From: Adineta steineri
Taxonomy: Eukaryota > Rotifera > Eurotatoria > Adinetida > Adinetidae
Direction: 5' to 3'
Assembly (NCBI GenBank): GCA_905250115.1
Contig: CAJNOI010000076.1
Location: 270,114-334,113, forward strand
DNA: 64,000 bases
Of the stretch, positions 47,958 to 60,413 are shown in pieces; the stretch's first letter is position 1; each line of letters opens with the position of its first letter. A model generated the notes under the pieces. It did no database searches and was not told the origin of the DNA. It saw only the letters and a list, made by a program, of their open reading frames with translations. The translations under genes and the position numbers were made by a program.

Positions 47958-49058
47958 GATAAAATATATCAAATTTAATTGAACATAATAAACACTATTA
48001 TTAACAGAAATTAATTCTTTTTCAATATCACGCCAATCATATACAAGAAAATTTTTCTCAATTTCATTCATAACAATTAATATACCATGAGGAAAATTTG
48101 CATTTAATGAATTACTTGTTGCTTCTATACCATCTGTATTAACAGCACGTGTTTTTATTGATTTTATATAAGAATTTGTTCCTTGACGTTCATATATATG
48201 AAATATAGTTCCATGTTCTAATTGATCTGTTATTATTAAATATCCATTTTTATCTGATGTTGTATATAAAGCAAGTCCTTCGGAATCACCTTGCCATATA
48301 TTAGTTGTATTGATAAAACTAATTTGTTCATTTTGATCTGTGTTTGGATCAACATTATATTTACGAATACCATATCCTTCATCAGAATAATATATAAATC
48401 CAAGTTGATCATCAACTACAATTGATTCAATTTCTGATCCTTGAGAATTACCAAAATAACGAATAAATTTTAAATCTATTGAGTCTCTATTCCATATTAA
48501 TTCATATTGACCGAGATAATCTTGTCTAGGACCAGATTTTCGACTGACAATAGCATAAATTTTCTTATCATCTGCTCGTTTATATAAACCAATACCCATT
48601 GGTGCTGCTTCATGTCCATTACTATCAATAAATACATAAGTATTTGATCCAGTTATTTCATATAACTGACGTGAACGAATATTAACTGAAAAAATACGTA
48701 AACGTTGTTTTTTACGCTCTGTAACAACAACTACATCTATAGAATATGTTTCATTTATTTTAAAACCGTATTCAACATCAACATTATTAGGTCGATCAAG
48801 ATTTGAAATATGTTGAATAATTTTACCATTCAAATCAAAAACATATAGTCCACCTATTCGGGCTGTTTTATCTGTACCAATAATAAGACTAAGTTCAACT
48901 TGATTTGGATGAATCCATATAGCTGGATCATCAGGATCGGTTTGCACAGATTGAGTTGCAATAGTTTCTTTGATAAATGGGAACGATTGACTATTAATTA
49001 AACTATGTCCAAAACAAGCATTGACGTATAAAACAAATGATATTATAAGAAAGAACAT
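47919..49058 (-). CDS. Beta-propeller phytase (3-phytase-like), secreted, bacterial type
   Basis: A single exon of 379 residues with a signal peptide (MFFLIISFVLYVNACFG). Family features in order: TDPDDPAIWIHP, LIIGTDKTARIGGLYVFDLNG, LDRPNNVDVEYGF, the APMGIGLYKR segment, GSEIESIVVDDQLGFIYYSDE, WQGDSEGLALYTTSDKNGYLIITDQ, and NTDGIEATSNSL...FPHGILIVMNE. These match the bacterial beta-propeller phytase family, whose Ca-dependent members release phosphate from phytate. The length is the usual one. Such genes are rare in animals, and this one has no introns while its neighbours have many, which points to horizontal acquisition. After the expected end (NFLVYDWRDIEKEL) there is an extra tail of about 25 residues ending in a hydrophobic stretch (LIYFILELCIVWF). 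That tail is partly read from the strand opposite the PDZ-like gene. Confidence 0.9.
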   Translation of the reverse strand: MFFLIISFVLYVNACFGHSLINSQSFPFIKETIATQSVQTDPDDPAIWIHPNQVELSLIIGTDKTARIGGLYVFDLNGKIIQHISNLDRPNNVDVEYGFKINETYSIDVVVVTERKKQRLRIFSVNIRSRQLYEITGSNTYVFIDSNGHEAAPMGIGLYKRADDKKIYAIVSRKSGPRQDYLGQYELIWNRDSIDLKFIRYFGNSQGSEIESIVVDDQLGFIYYSDEGYGIRKYNVDPNTDQNEQISFINTTNIWQGDSEGLALYTTSDKNGYLIITDQLEHGTIFHIYERQGTNSYIKSIKTRAVNTDGIEATSNSLNANFPHGILIVMNEIEKNFLVYDWRDIEKELISVNNSVYYVQLNLIYFILELCIVWFSSSI

Positions 49059-50133
49059 GATCTATTTGATAAAAGAATATAAATGTAAGTAAAGTAATAA
49101 ATAACACGATATTTTAGATACAGAAATGAGTATCAGAATATATTCAATTAATACTCGAAAATCTATATTTTATTTATTTAAATAATGCACATCTTTAAGC
49201 AAGAATTTCGTTATGATGACTTTATAGTCGATACAGTTTTATCTTAATAAAAAGGTTAATTGACTCAATAGACATTGACGGTATTATTAGAAATCAGAGA
49301 TTAACTGTTTTTTCAAGGTTTATAGACATGAAATGACAAACCGTGATATGATTAATATGATAAATATCAATGTACTAACTAAACCTTATATAATAGACAA
49401 ATAATATATCAACTGATGAAAACTCATGGACTATTCTAAATTACAATTATTAAGAAAACTATATAGTTTTATGTAATTTATTATTATATCCATTAATTAG
49501 AAGTATTTTTACTTTCTGACAACTACATGTCAAAAATGATTTTGAAGATCATTAAATTACATAACAAGAAATGAACTTCAAATATTAAATGATATGTCTT
49601 TCTTCGAGATATTTTTTTGATACATACATTAATTTGTGCTAATGGCAAATAAGCATAATATACAATTATACTTGCCATCAGGCAAACCGTTCTAGTTATT
49701 CTCCTTAATATCTTATCAACAACAACAACAATAATCTCGATCGAATGTCATGCTTATGTGAAGCACAACAGATAAATCTTTATATATATATATACACGTA
49801 CATATCACAACCAGCCATAATGGAAATGCGCAACTTCCATTTTCTTTTAGATCTTTCCGTATAAAAATATTGCATAGATATATACGGAATAACCAAACAA
49901 CTGTTTAGCTCTTTTTGGTCTCGGCAGAAAGCCTAATTTAACCCCTACTGCTACATATCTCTACAACCTACAGAAAAGAAAAGAAAGGAAAAAAAATGTT
50001 TATATATAGAAAGAGAAAAAAAAGATGGAATAATAATAATACGTCGATAACTTCCTTCTTTAGATCTAGTATAATAATCTATTGCTGTTCTGTTATTTTT
50101 TGGCTATTACTATTTCTATATTACATTAGAACG
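49059..50133. other. Divergent intergenic region
   Basis: About 1 kb between the phytase-like start (minus) and the NPxAF-repeat gene (plus). A T/TA-rich stretch is at 49784–49795. The in-frame extension from ATG 49996 would add a hydrophobic leader; see the next gene. Confidence 0.55.
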
Positions 50134-51932
50134 ATGTCCTCGATGCGTGGCGGTCATCAATATCCACAAGGATCAAGACCTAATGATCAACCTATGAACT
50201 ATGTAAACAATCAAACAAATCAAAATTATTCAATCCCACAAAATCTTTATGTTGAACGTCGTTCAACAAATCCTGCATTAACTACACCAGTAAATCGAAC
50301 ACAATATCATAATACAAATACTTCGAATACATCAATTCCACAAAATCTTTACGTTGAACGACGTTCAACAAATCCAGTACCAATGACTCAATATAATCAA
50401 CCGCAATATGTTGAACCAAAGAATCCAAATCTTGGCTTTCAAAATGCTCGTGCTATTCAATCTCAAGCATCAGGTATGTACCATCAGAAAAGTTCTGGAA
50501 CACCATCAAGAAATGTAAATTCAGCATTAACAATAAATCCATCTGTACCATCACAATCACCATATGCAACACATGGCAGAGAAAGTGCTTTCGCTAAAAA
50601 AGAAACATTTGGAGAAATTGATGATTCACCAATAATTGATCCAAGTGCATTTCGTTATTTAAATTTGACTGATAAAACACCACCAAAGAAAACATCTTCA
50701 GCTGCGAATGATAGTGGCATTGATTCACGACCCATCATTAATCTTGATGCAGTTACACAATTAGAAAAACGTCGACAGCAACAAATTGAAAAGAATAATC
50801 GATTACGTGGTGATGATGGCACAGGATCAGGTATTGATGGAAGACCAATTGTTGATGCTAACGCATTTCGTCATATTGAAGCAAAGAAAATTAACAATAA
50901 AGATAACGAACAACAAGGTCAAGGTGTTGGTAGTGGAATTGATGATAGACCAATAACTAATCCTGGTGCCTTCAAGTAACTTTCTCTTTTTATAAAAATG
51001 AAAAGTATTATTATATTCATTTTTTTTGAAGATATTTGGAAAATAAACGTGAAAATAAACAAGGAAATACTTCGAATGAATCTGCTATTGATACTCGACC
51101 AATAATAAATCCTGATGCATTTAAATATTTAGAAAAACGACGAGAAACTGCAGTAAAAGGTAATGATGAAAGTGGTATCGATTATAAACCAATTGTTAAT
51201 CCGGATGCTTTTCGTTATTTGGAACAACGTGCTACTCCACCTCGTCGTAATATTGAATCAGGTATTGATACAACACCAATCGTTAATCCAAATGCATTTC
51301 AATATATTGAACGGAAAGATCCAATAAGATCAGAAATAATTGAATCATCTATTGATTATCGTCCTATTGTTAATCCTAAAGCATTTAAATGGATTGAGAA
51401 AAAAGATGCCAAACCTCGTATTGATGATGGACCTGATGTTGACGAACGTTCTTATATTAATCCAGAATCTTTTCATGCAATTGATCGTCGTCCAGGAAAA
51501 CAAAGTGATGTATGTGAATCAGAAATTGATACACGTAGTTTTATACTTGATAAAAATCCAAAAGCTCTTGCTCATCTTGAACGTCAATCATCATATCCAA
51601 TAAATGATAAAGTAGAAAGCGGCGGCATTGATCAACGATCTTATGTTAATCCAAATGCTTTTAAATATCTTGAAGGTAGTCGTGAAGATTCACCTAAAAT
51701 TACTGTACATACATCAAGTGGTCCAACAATTGATACAAAATCTTATGTAAATCCAGATTCATTTCGTCATCTTGAAGGTCGAGAAAGACCAAGAACAAAT
51801 GATGATAATAATGAAGGAATTGATCAAACATCATTTGTACCAACAGCAGCTTTTCGTCATTTAGAATTTTCAGGTGAACGTACAAATAATGAACAAAATG
51901 ATAATTCACCATATGGACACACAGACCTTTAA
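50134..51932 (+). CDS. Low-complexity protein of IDxRPIxNPxAFxxLE repeats (unknown function)
   Basis: Two exons (50134–50975, 51032–51932) join to 580 residues from MSSMRGGHQYPQ. The first 150 residues are Asn/Gln/Pro/Ser-rich and contain a perfect repeat of SIPQNLYVERRSTNP. From about residue 165 there are some thirteen copies of a motif like SGIDxRPIVNPxAFRYLE, each separated by 15–30 charged, disordered residues. I do not recognise the family. The spacing suggests linear motifs that bind a repeated partner. An in-frame ATG at 49996 would add 46 residues with a membrane-like segment (SIIIYCCSVIFWLLLFLYYI). I prefer 50134 because the leader is A-rich, unlike the rest in composition, and the repeats look cytosolic, but this is not certain. 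Confidence 0.78.
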
Positions 51933-52455
51933 AAACTTTCTTTTCTTTGAAAATAATTATTCTCCTTTTTTTTTAAACCTTTTACTGTGAATTATTTATC
52001 TCATAATAATAAATTGATATTCAATATTAAAATTTCTATAAAAAGAAATCGTGGGCTCGAATGCTTAATAATATTTTTTTTCATTGACCTTCACAATTGA
52101 TATTAGCCAAATAATATTCTTCATGAGACAATGATACAATTATACACATAAGAAGTACGCGCTATAACCTTTTACACTATATTGTATTGACTATGAGCGA
52201 CATCATCCTATCGATTCTACTTTAGATGTAAACAACATCCTAATTATAACTCATACTTTTATTCTCATTATCAAACAATTATCATTTTTCTGTTAATTAA
52301 CATTTGAAATTAGCAATATCTTGCTTGTTTCCATGTCAACAAACATATAAAATGGTTGTTACATATATGACGTTATTTGAACGATACTTTTATTTGTATT
52401 ACTAAACCAAAATATTTGTATATACTTTTTTTCTATTTTAGCTTAAATTTTTAGA
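51933..52455. other. Intergenic DNA
   Basis: Nothing recognised except a TTTTTCTATTTTAG acceptor-like site (52428–52441) just before the CCDC146 leader, which could serve a 5' UTR intron or a spliced leader. Confidence 0.5.
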
Positions 52456-55400
52456 ATGAGTAATCATAGTGGTGATGAAGAAGAACTATCTCAGGATGAA
52501 GAAGAAAATCTTCCACAAAATGAAGTAGATTTCAATGAGCAACAACAAAATGCGTTTGTCACAGATGATACATATGTTCATTCATCAACTCATCAACAGT
52601 ATGACGATATTGAACCAATTGAAGCTCGGCCACCCAATGAAATTGATACTGATGAACAAACAACACATCAATCTGGTATACCAGCTTTTCGTACACTTGA
52701 TGAGGTATGAATATAAACATTAAAAAAAAAAAGATTTCTATTCTCAATTATTTCGTTTTCAGTTATTCAAAGAAGGAACAATTACTGGTACACAAATGGC
52801 ATTACTTAAATCGAGATATGTTGACTTGCAGAATGCTTTAGCACAGTATTAAAAAGAAACTTTGCTATGAAATATAGACAAAATTTATTTTTTGTATTAA
52901 TTTAGATCACGTGAAGCGGAAAATCGATTACGACATGAAGAACATGGATATTTAGCTCAGATTGAAAAACAAAAACGTGTTTTAGAAGAAGGTGAATCGT
53001 TTCCCGATAAGATTACAAATGAAATTCAACAAAGACGAAAAGATTTACTTAAATATACGAATGATTTAGCATGTACTGAAGAACGTTTATTTGATATGGA
53101 TTATAAAATAAAAGCGTAAGTTTTTTAATAATTTTTTGCGTTAATATAAAAAACTGAATTATTTAGTTTGGAAGAAGATAAACGTTCGTTAGAAAATGAA
53201 AAAGCTCGAATACCAAATCAACATGAAATTGATGAAAAAATGAAAACTTTACGTCAAGAATGTGATGATTTAAGACGACAAATTGCTCAGAAAAAATCAG
53301 AAATTAAAGATCAAAATGTTTTATTAGGAGATAAAAGAAAAAAATTTGGTAATACAACTAAACAACATGAAGAACTTATGAATACAATTCAGATATTAGA
53401 AGTAATTAGATTTTTTTTCGTTTATTTTATATTCCTCTATTTTTATTTCAAAGGCTGAACATCTTCAAGTAACACGTCGACCAGGTGAATTACTTAAAAT
53501 AATTGATGGTCTTAATCTTCAACGAGAGTATGTATTTCGTTTTTCTTGAAAATTTAAGTTCCTTTAGAGAATAATTATCGACTCTTGTAGATTTTAGAAG
53601 ATAAAGTTAAGCGTCTGTATAAATTTGCTGATTTGCTGCTCTATATTTTTTTCTTCAAAATTAAATTATTATTTATCTCATTTTTGTTTCTTCTATTCAT
53701 AGTCAAACTGACCAAGAGGCTGAAGAACTCGAAGCAAAAATTAAAGAACAAGATGGCAATCTTCTACAACTTTTAGATGATATCAACAAAATGAAAAATT
53801 TAACATCAAAAGAAATCAAATCAGTTGATCTACAAAATCAACAAAATGAAAGATTAAATGATGAAATTAGAAATGTATTAAATTTAATTGCATTTGAAGA
53901 TGCAAAATTAATTAAAGGACAAATAGACGAGTAAGAGAAGAAATTCTTATTCAGAAATAATTATATATATATATGTTTTATAGACGTCAATCAACAGAAG
54001 CTGTTAAAAGTACAGTACAAATGACAAAACAAATTCGTGAACAACATGCAAAAGTTCAAAAACAAAAAGAAAGATTATTAAGAGAATTAAAACGTGTTGA
54101 AAATCAATATAATATCGCAAATGATGAATTAGGAAGTATGCGTATGACAATAGATAAATTAAATCTTCAAGTAAGTTTCGATTAAATGAAGAAAAATGTA
54201 CTTAGTTCAACATATATTATCAAATTCGGTGGTCAAGTTAAGTGTACTCCAAATTTGGAGTTTACGGATGTCGAAGTTTTCGCGAAAGACTCTACCTGAA
54301 AACTGTAATCATCTGTTTTTGATTGCTCTGATAGATATTCTGGACTGTGCTGAATCAACCGGTGATACTCGAAAAAAAAACGTACAGTTAAAAGCTACAA
54401 TATGTCGAAAAATCTGAAACTCGTAAACTTCTAATTTGACAGACTTTAGTAATAATATTTAAATGACAAGAAAACTGCAATATACAAGTAATGCTCATCC
54501 GAGGACACGCTTAGCTCTTTCTCGTAGAAATACATCCTCTTCATGTTTACTGGAAAAACAATTGAAAATAGGTTTTCGATGTTTTTTTGACCTTTGCCCC
54601 CTCTCACTCTTGCCACCCAACAAATCTTAAATTCGAACTCCCCGTATTGAAATACCTCAAGAAATGTCTTTTCCAGAAAATCGGTTTTCGATGTTTTTTT
54701 GACCCTATGGACAGACAAGCAGACAATTTATGTTTCCAAGACCCTTCTCTATGAAAAAGAGAATAAGACCTTATTAGTCAGCAAAATCTGTCATTGATCT
54801 CTCTGTATATAATATTTGTCAGATTTCTCATGGAGTCTAGTTTTATAGATATTTAATCGCGATAACTTCACACAAAGATTTTTTTATGTACACTCATCGA
54901 TAGATAGAAACTAGCTTTGTATATAACTTTGAAATAAATAAGAAAATGATTGTTTATATTTTAGCGAACAGCATTACCAGTGGATGATCCTGCACCTAAA
55001 CAGGCAGCAGAGCATTTAAAAGAAGAAATTCATGATATACGAGAAGATGCTGAAAAACACGTATGAATCTATTTTCTATTGACTTAATAATAAAAATAAT
55101 ATTTAGGAAAAAGAATTACTTGTTAAACAAAGTACATTAACAACTGCACAAAAAGATCAACAAGAAGTACAATTAAGACAAGATAATTGTCGTCGTGATG
55201 CTATATCAATGGCACATTTTGCATCCGTTGTTTCCAATGAACGTGAACAAAAATGTCGTGAAAAAATGAAAGCAAAACATCGTTTAGAATCTGTTATAGA
55301 AGATTTACAGCGAAAAAATGGTGAAATTTATGAACATAAAAAACGTATTGATGATTTAGAAATTCAAAAAAAAGAATCCGCAGGAATGTATGAAATAGTT

Positions 55401-57023
55401 AAAGGTGAACGTAATAAATGTGTCAATGCAATACAAGTTAATACACAAAAATCAAATGAAATGAAAGAAAAAACTAAATTACTTGAAAATGAAATTGAAA
55501 TTTTACGAACAAAATTAATTATTTTAGAAAAAGATGTACAAAAGAAAAAACTACTTGTTGCTGGATCAATTGTTGAACGTGATAGAGAAAAACATAAAGT
55601 TGAAAAACAACGTATTTATTTAACTGAACTTACTGCACAAGGAAAACAACAAACATCAGAAAATGTAAATTACAGTAATTTAATTGCATTGGTTGAAAAA
55701 GAATTAGGCCAATTAAGAAAAGATTATGATACATCGGTTCTAGACAGAAATGAACGAAGTGTACAACTTGTTGAAAGATATAATGAAGAAGTTGTTTTTC
55801 AAGTTTGTAGTTTCTTAAATTGTAAATTGTAAAATAAGAAATTTTTCTTTTAGGAAAAAGTTAATGTACAAGATACAAAATTAAAGAATGCTTATGTTGA
55901 ATTACGAAGTCGAGATGATGAAATTCGAATATTAGAATTACAAATTCAAGAAGAAAAACGTGATATCGCCATATCGAAAAAGAAATTACCTATTAAAAGA
56001 TCATTGAATGAAGAACTTAAATTATATAGAATATGTGTAAGTTAATCTAGATAGGAGAAATGAATAATAAAACATTTCTTATCTATTTTATAGCTTGAAG
56101 CATGTCAAGAACGTTTAGTTGAACTTGAAAAAATGCTTGAAAATCCAAATGATCCAGCACGTGTACGTTTTCTTGATGGTGTTGATGAATCACCTGCATC
56201 GATCATGAAAAAACTTGAACAAGTAATTGATTTCTTTTTGAAAATAATCATTTCTAATCAATTTTCTTTAGCTTGAACAACGTTTATCAATAAAAGAAGA
56301 ACAATCACTTGAAAAAGATCTTATTCTTGAACAAGTCCATCGATTAATTGAACGTTTATCAACAAAAGCTGATGCTGGAAAAGATGATACATTAGCATTA
56401 GCAAAAAAAGTCAATGATTTACAAAGTAAAATTAAAGATATCACACGTAAAATGATGGCAACTTTATCTGAATTAACTATACATCAATCGGATGCATTAA
56501 AATTACAACAAGAAAAAAATGTCAAAGATGTTGAACTACAACAATTTTATGCACGAATGGAACAAGTTCGTTTAGTTTTTTTTATTTAGAGTGAAATTTA
56601 TTTTATTTTTTTAGGGAGAACCTCCAAGTGAAGAACTTGAACAAGAGTGGCAACGTACAAATGAAATTGAATATAGACGAAAAATGGAACGAAGAATTCG
56701 TGAAGATGTTCGTTTATATTTTTAGTTTTCCTATTTATTCATTGATGTTTTTTTTATAGCAAGAACGTGAAACTGAACATCATTTGTTACCAGGCGGCGT
56801 AATGACACATGCTCAACCACGTCCTCAAGCTTATGCTCCAAGTGATGATGCAGAAATTCAAATATCTAAGCCATATGGTTCACGTGCGCCATTTAAACCA
56901 AGGTAGAATAAAGACTTTTGTTTTTTGATAAGAAAATAAAATTGTATTTTCGTTTATTCTAGTGAACCCGGTGCTAATATGCGTCACATTCGAAAACCAA
57001 ATCCAAAACCAATTGAAATTTAA
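52456..57023 (+). CDS. CCDC146: CCDC146 homologue (coiled-coil protein of cilia and centrioles)
   Basis: Fifteen exons join in frame to 986 residues (first 52456–52704, last 56963–57023); human CCDC146 is 955. An acidic leader (MSNHSGDEEELSQDEEENLP) precedes LFKEGTITGTQMALLKSRYVDL, then near-continuous coiled coil. The C-terminal third carries the most conserved stretch of the family: NPNDPARVRFLDGVDESPASI, KEEQSLEKDLILEQVHRL, ALAKKVNDLQSKIKDITRKMMATLSEL, ending with RPQAYAPSDDAEIQISKPYG and PFKPSEPGANMRHIRKP. The family includes Chlamydomonas MBO2 and is needed for flagellar and sperm microtubule structures. Rotifers depend on motile cilia, which fits. Several donors are GTTTGT or GTTCGT. 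AATAAA at 57141–57146 is a likely poly(A) signal. Confidence 0.92.
54171..54964. repeat. Unusually long CCDC146 intron, probably carrying an insertion
   Basis: At 794 nt it is about ten times longer than most introns of this gene. The stretch from about 54210 to 54730 is less AT-rich than the other introns. It contains a 14-bp perfect palindrome (CTCCAAATTTGGAG, 54248–54261) and a 22-bp direct repeat (GGTTTTCGATGTTTTTTTGA plus CC) at 54571–54592 and 54683–54704. No terminal inverted repeats or target duplication could be fixed by eye. Confidence 0.45.
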
Positions 57024-58446
57024 TGCAAAACAAAGAGTTTTTGTACAAATAGTAGTGATATTGAGCTTAATTCGTATTTTTTATCATGTATCAAGTTTAT
57101 TATTCTTTTGAATGTTTTATTGAGCTTAAACGAACAATTTAATAAACTTAACCGACATTTCAGTCAATTGAAAATTTAATTTTTATATTTTATATCGTCT
57201 TTTTAACTTTTATTCAACTTCTTATATGCTAAAATATGTGATAACTTAAAAGAATGATGTTTCGTATTCTAATTTTATTTTCTACCAGTCATTGTGAGAC
57301 TTTCATATCGTCTCGTATGTAATAAACTAATTGTAGACGTTTGAAATGCATTCAGATGAGGTCATTGCTAGACGTTTTCGTCGATATATATCGTACAGCA
57401 TGTCTTCCATGTGTTATAAACGAATACTTCCACTATATATTACTTCTCGGTAAGTAGTGAGGCAAGGTTCTGGCCTTGTCTCCAATGCATGAAGAAATGA
57501 AGGACACATTCGTCACAGTCGCGATTGTGCTCTCCTACTACTATGCTCTTTTCTTTTGTTCTGCCAATATACTTTCCTTGGTTTCTTGTATGTGATGTCG
57601 TTTTCTATGTAATATCACGATAGCTGTAGTGATGAAGTAATAGTTGGGTACTTTAACATATAAACTAAGAGCAGAGATAATAAAATAAACATATAGACAT
57701 TTACTTAATCATACATTTCTAGGCTGCATTACATACAAAATGTGTCTTGTCATTCAGGTAAAAGAAAAACCCAATCTTGTTAAAATTATCAATTTTTTCG
57801 TAAATCATATATTTTAGAGACCAAGCAATAAAACAAAATACTTTTGTTTATTTAGTAATGCAAAATTGATCAAAGGTATTCCTTGCACTCTCGTTCTCCC
57901 TTCCGAATGTGAGTATTTATGAGAATGAGAAAACAACTTCCGAGTGCATTCATGTATTTTTGATACAAATTTAGGCAAAGGACCAAATAATGTCATTCAT
58001 TGGTTAATGCATCAATAAGATGCTAATTAATCCATAAAAAACTTTCATGAAAGTTTCAGAAAACAATATTTTATTGATCAGAAATAGTATTCTCCTAGTA
58101 ATAACGATTAACTTGTTGACCCCGTAAACTCTTTTCCTTAACAGTTAATAAATACCAGTACATATTTACATTTTATTAGGAGAATGATTCAGAAATTTTA
58201 CATAACGATACAATTCGTCTTGTTCGAAATATTCTAAGAATTAATTATATCTATTTGATACCAAATCTTACACTGAACGATGAAATATTGATTCGTAGAA
58301 TAGATATAATTGAAATAAAAAAATTTCATCTTTACTTTTGCATTTATTCTTCTTTATATTAATAGATTTTTTCTTTTATACGATGCGTATGATATTAACG
58401 AAAAAGTAAGATTATTTAATTTATACAAGATATATAATTTTCTCGA
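57024..58446. other. Intergenic DNA; no gene seen
   Basis: AT-rich 1.4 kb. The stretch 57300–57620 is slightly richer in GC but has no open frame. No tRNA or repeat is recognised. Confidence 0.5.
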
Positions 58447-59767
58447 ATGGCTGCTGGTACAACAAAAGACTTTGATGATAAATTGTGTTGTTCATGTGCA
58501 CCAAAGAAAACAGTAGCTATTACATCATGTCATGGATGTTATCATCATTTTTGTAATAAACATTTTAATGAACATCGAAATCAACTATCAAAAAATCTTA
58601 ATATTATTGTTGATCAACACGATGAAATTCTTCAAGATCTTAAAATAAGAATTGATCATTCAGTTCGAAATCAATTAGATAATGAAGATGCTCAAAATCT
58701 ATTACGACAAATTCATGAATGGGAAGATCGAACGATTAATTCATGTCGTCATGTTGCTGATGATGTTCGTACTTCAGTTAAACAATCATTTGATCAAACA
58801 CGGGTGAATAATTCTCTTACTGAACGACTTCTATTTGTAGCGAAAGAATTAGAAGAACAACAACATACAGAAAATTTTGTTGAACGTGATCTTAGTCGAT
58901 GGATGAAATTATTACAAAATTTACGAGATGATATTCATCAACCTGTAAGATATCCAACTGCTCTTACGATGGAAACACAAGATATAGATTGGAAAACAGT
59001 CATCAAGATATCTCAATTATCAACTACTACGAATCCTACTACTAATACAAATGGTGAATATTATGTGTTAGTTGCTGGTGAAAAAGGAGCGGGTTTGTAA
59101 AACGAACAATAGATTTTTCAAAATAATCCTATAAAATCATTTTCATTTAGGTAAAACAACATTTATTCATTATGTTGCAAATTTTTTTGCAAATAGATCT
59201 GCATATCGTCATCGTTTTCCACAAACAAAAATTATACCTGATCGAAAAGAAATAATTATAAATTCTCCTCGTTTAAAACAAAAATTTATCTTTGATCGAT
59301 ATTCTTTCTTAATTGATAGTCAACATACTCTTGTATTTCTTGATCCTTTAAGAAATATTGATGGTGAAGATGTATATGTAATAATAGATTCTTTATGTAA
59401 TTTATGTGGAATTAGTCATTTTGCTGCGCTTGTAGTCATATCCGATGGTACAGATATAGAAGAAGCTCCAGATTGGAACGACTTAATAAGTCATTTACAA
59501 GAATTAGAAAAATTTCGTGAATTTAGAATACCAATCAAACAAATTTCGCTCGTTTGGACGAATGCACCAGGGCATGCAATGAGTTTTAATCGTAGAAAAT
59601 TTAGTATTCCAGACAATACAAACTTCTATTTTATGCAAAATTCAGGATATCAATTGTTCAAATCATGTGCTGCAATAGATTCTGTCGAGCCGGATTTTCA
59701 TACTTCTATGGAAACTATGAAAATAATTATTGAAAAAGTCGTTCACGGAATTCAACAAGGAATGTAA
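58447..59767 (+). CDS. B-box-like zinc-binding protein fused to a P-loop NTPase domain
   Basis: Two exons (58447–59092, 59151–59767) join to 420 residues. The N-terminus has a zinc-binding Cys/His cluster of B-box type (CCSCAPKKTVAITSCHGCYHHFCNKHFNEHR), followed by about 130 residues predicted helical (DEILQDLKIRIDHSVRNQL...). The P-loop GEKGAGKTTFIHYVANFF comes next, split by the intron exactly within its glycine. A GTPase-like core follows with VFLDPLRNIDGED in the Walker-B/switch region, FAALVVISDGTDIEEAPDW and a SLVWTNAPGH stretch where a G4-like motif would be expected; no canonical NKxD is visible. It resembles the animal-specific class of zinc-finger plus GTPase proteins, but I cannot name it. 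The base specificity and role are unknown. Confidence 0.78.
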
Positions 59768-60413
59768 AAGCATATAAATTATTAATAGTTTTATTTTATT
59801 ACAAAATGTTGTTTTTTTTTAACAATTTTTATATCGCTAATAAATTCATTTCAATATGAACAAATCATTTATTAACTGATTCTCATAGAGTTTATTTAGA
59901 CAATATTTATTAGTAAAATCTAAATGTATATATTAAATAGACTTGATAACCTTTGTTAAAAAATGTTATGTAAAAATTATTTACAAATCTTTTTCTCAAT
60001 GTAAAGAAACAGTTAAACGTACTTTTTAAGGTCATCAACATTTCGGTTGCAGAAGGTCTTTTATTTAATTTGGGTACAATGACATTCTCGGCAGAATATT
60101 ACCGCCTACTTAATCTAATAATTACTACATTGTACTTTCCATTTTCAGGTCAATGATTTGTATATACGAACAAATTATCTTTCACATATTATAAACGATC
60201 ATTAATTAAGCTTATTCTTCTTTTTTGATGATATCGATCACGTAACGATTCATGTCTGTATCCTTTCTGTAAACAGATGTTCAATGAGAGACAATAAACA
60301 GGCGTTTGCATCATTTAACATATTTAATGTGTTATATATAAGTCTTATCTTTTCTTTTCCTCTCCTCTCGTTTGTCTAGATTAACATTGTATGTATAACA
60401 ACGTTTGACTATT
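59768..60413. other. Intergenic DNA
   Basis: AT-rich flank between two plus-strand genes; nothing recognised. Confidence 0.5.
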
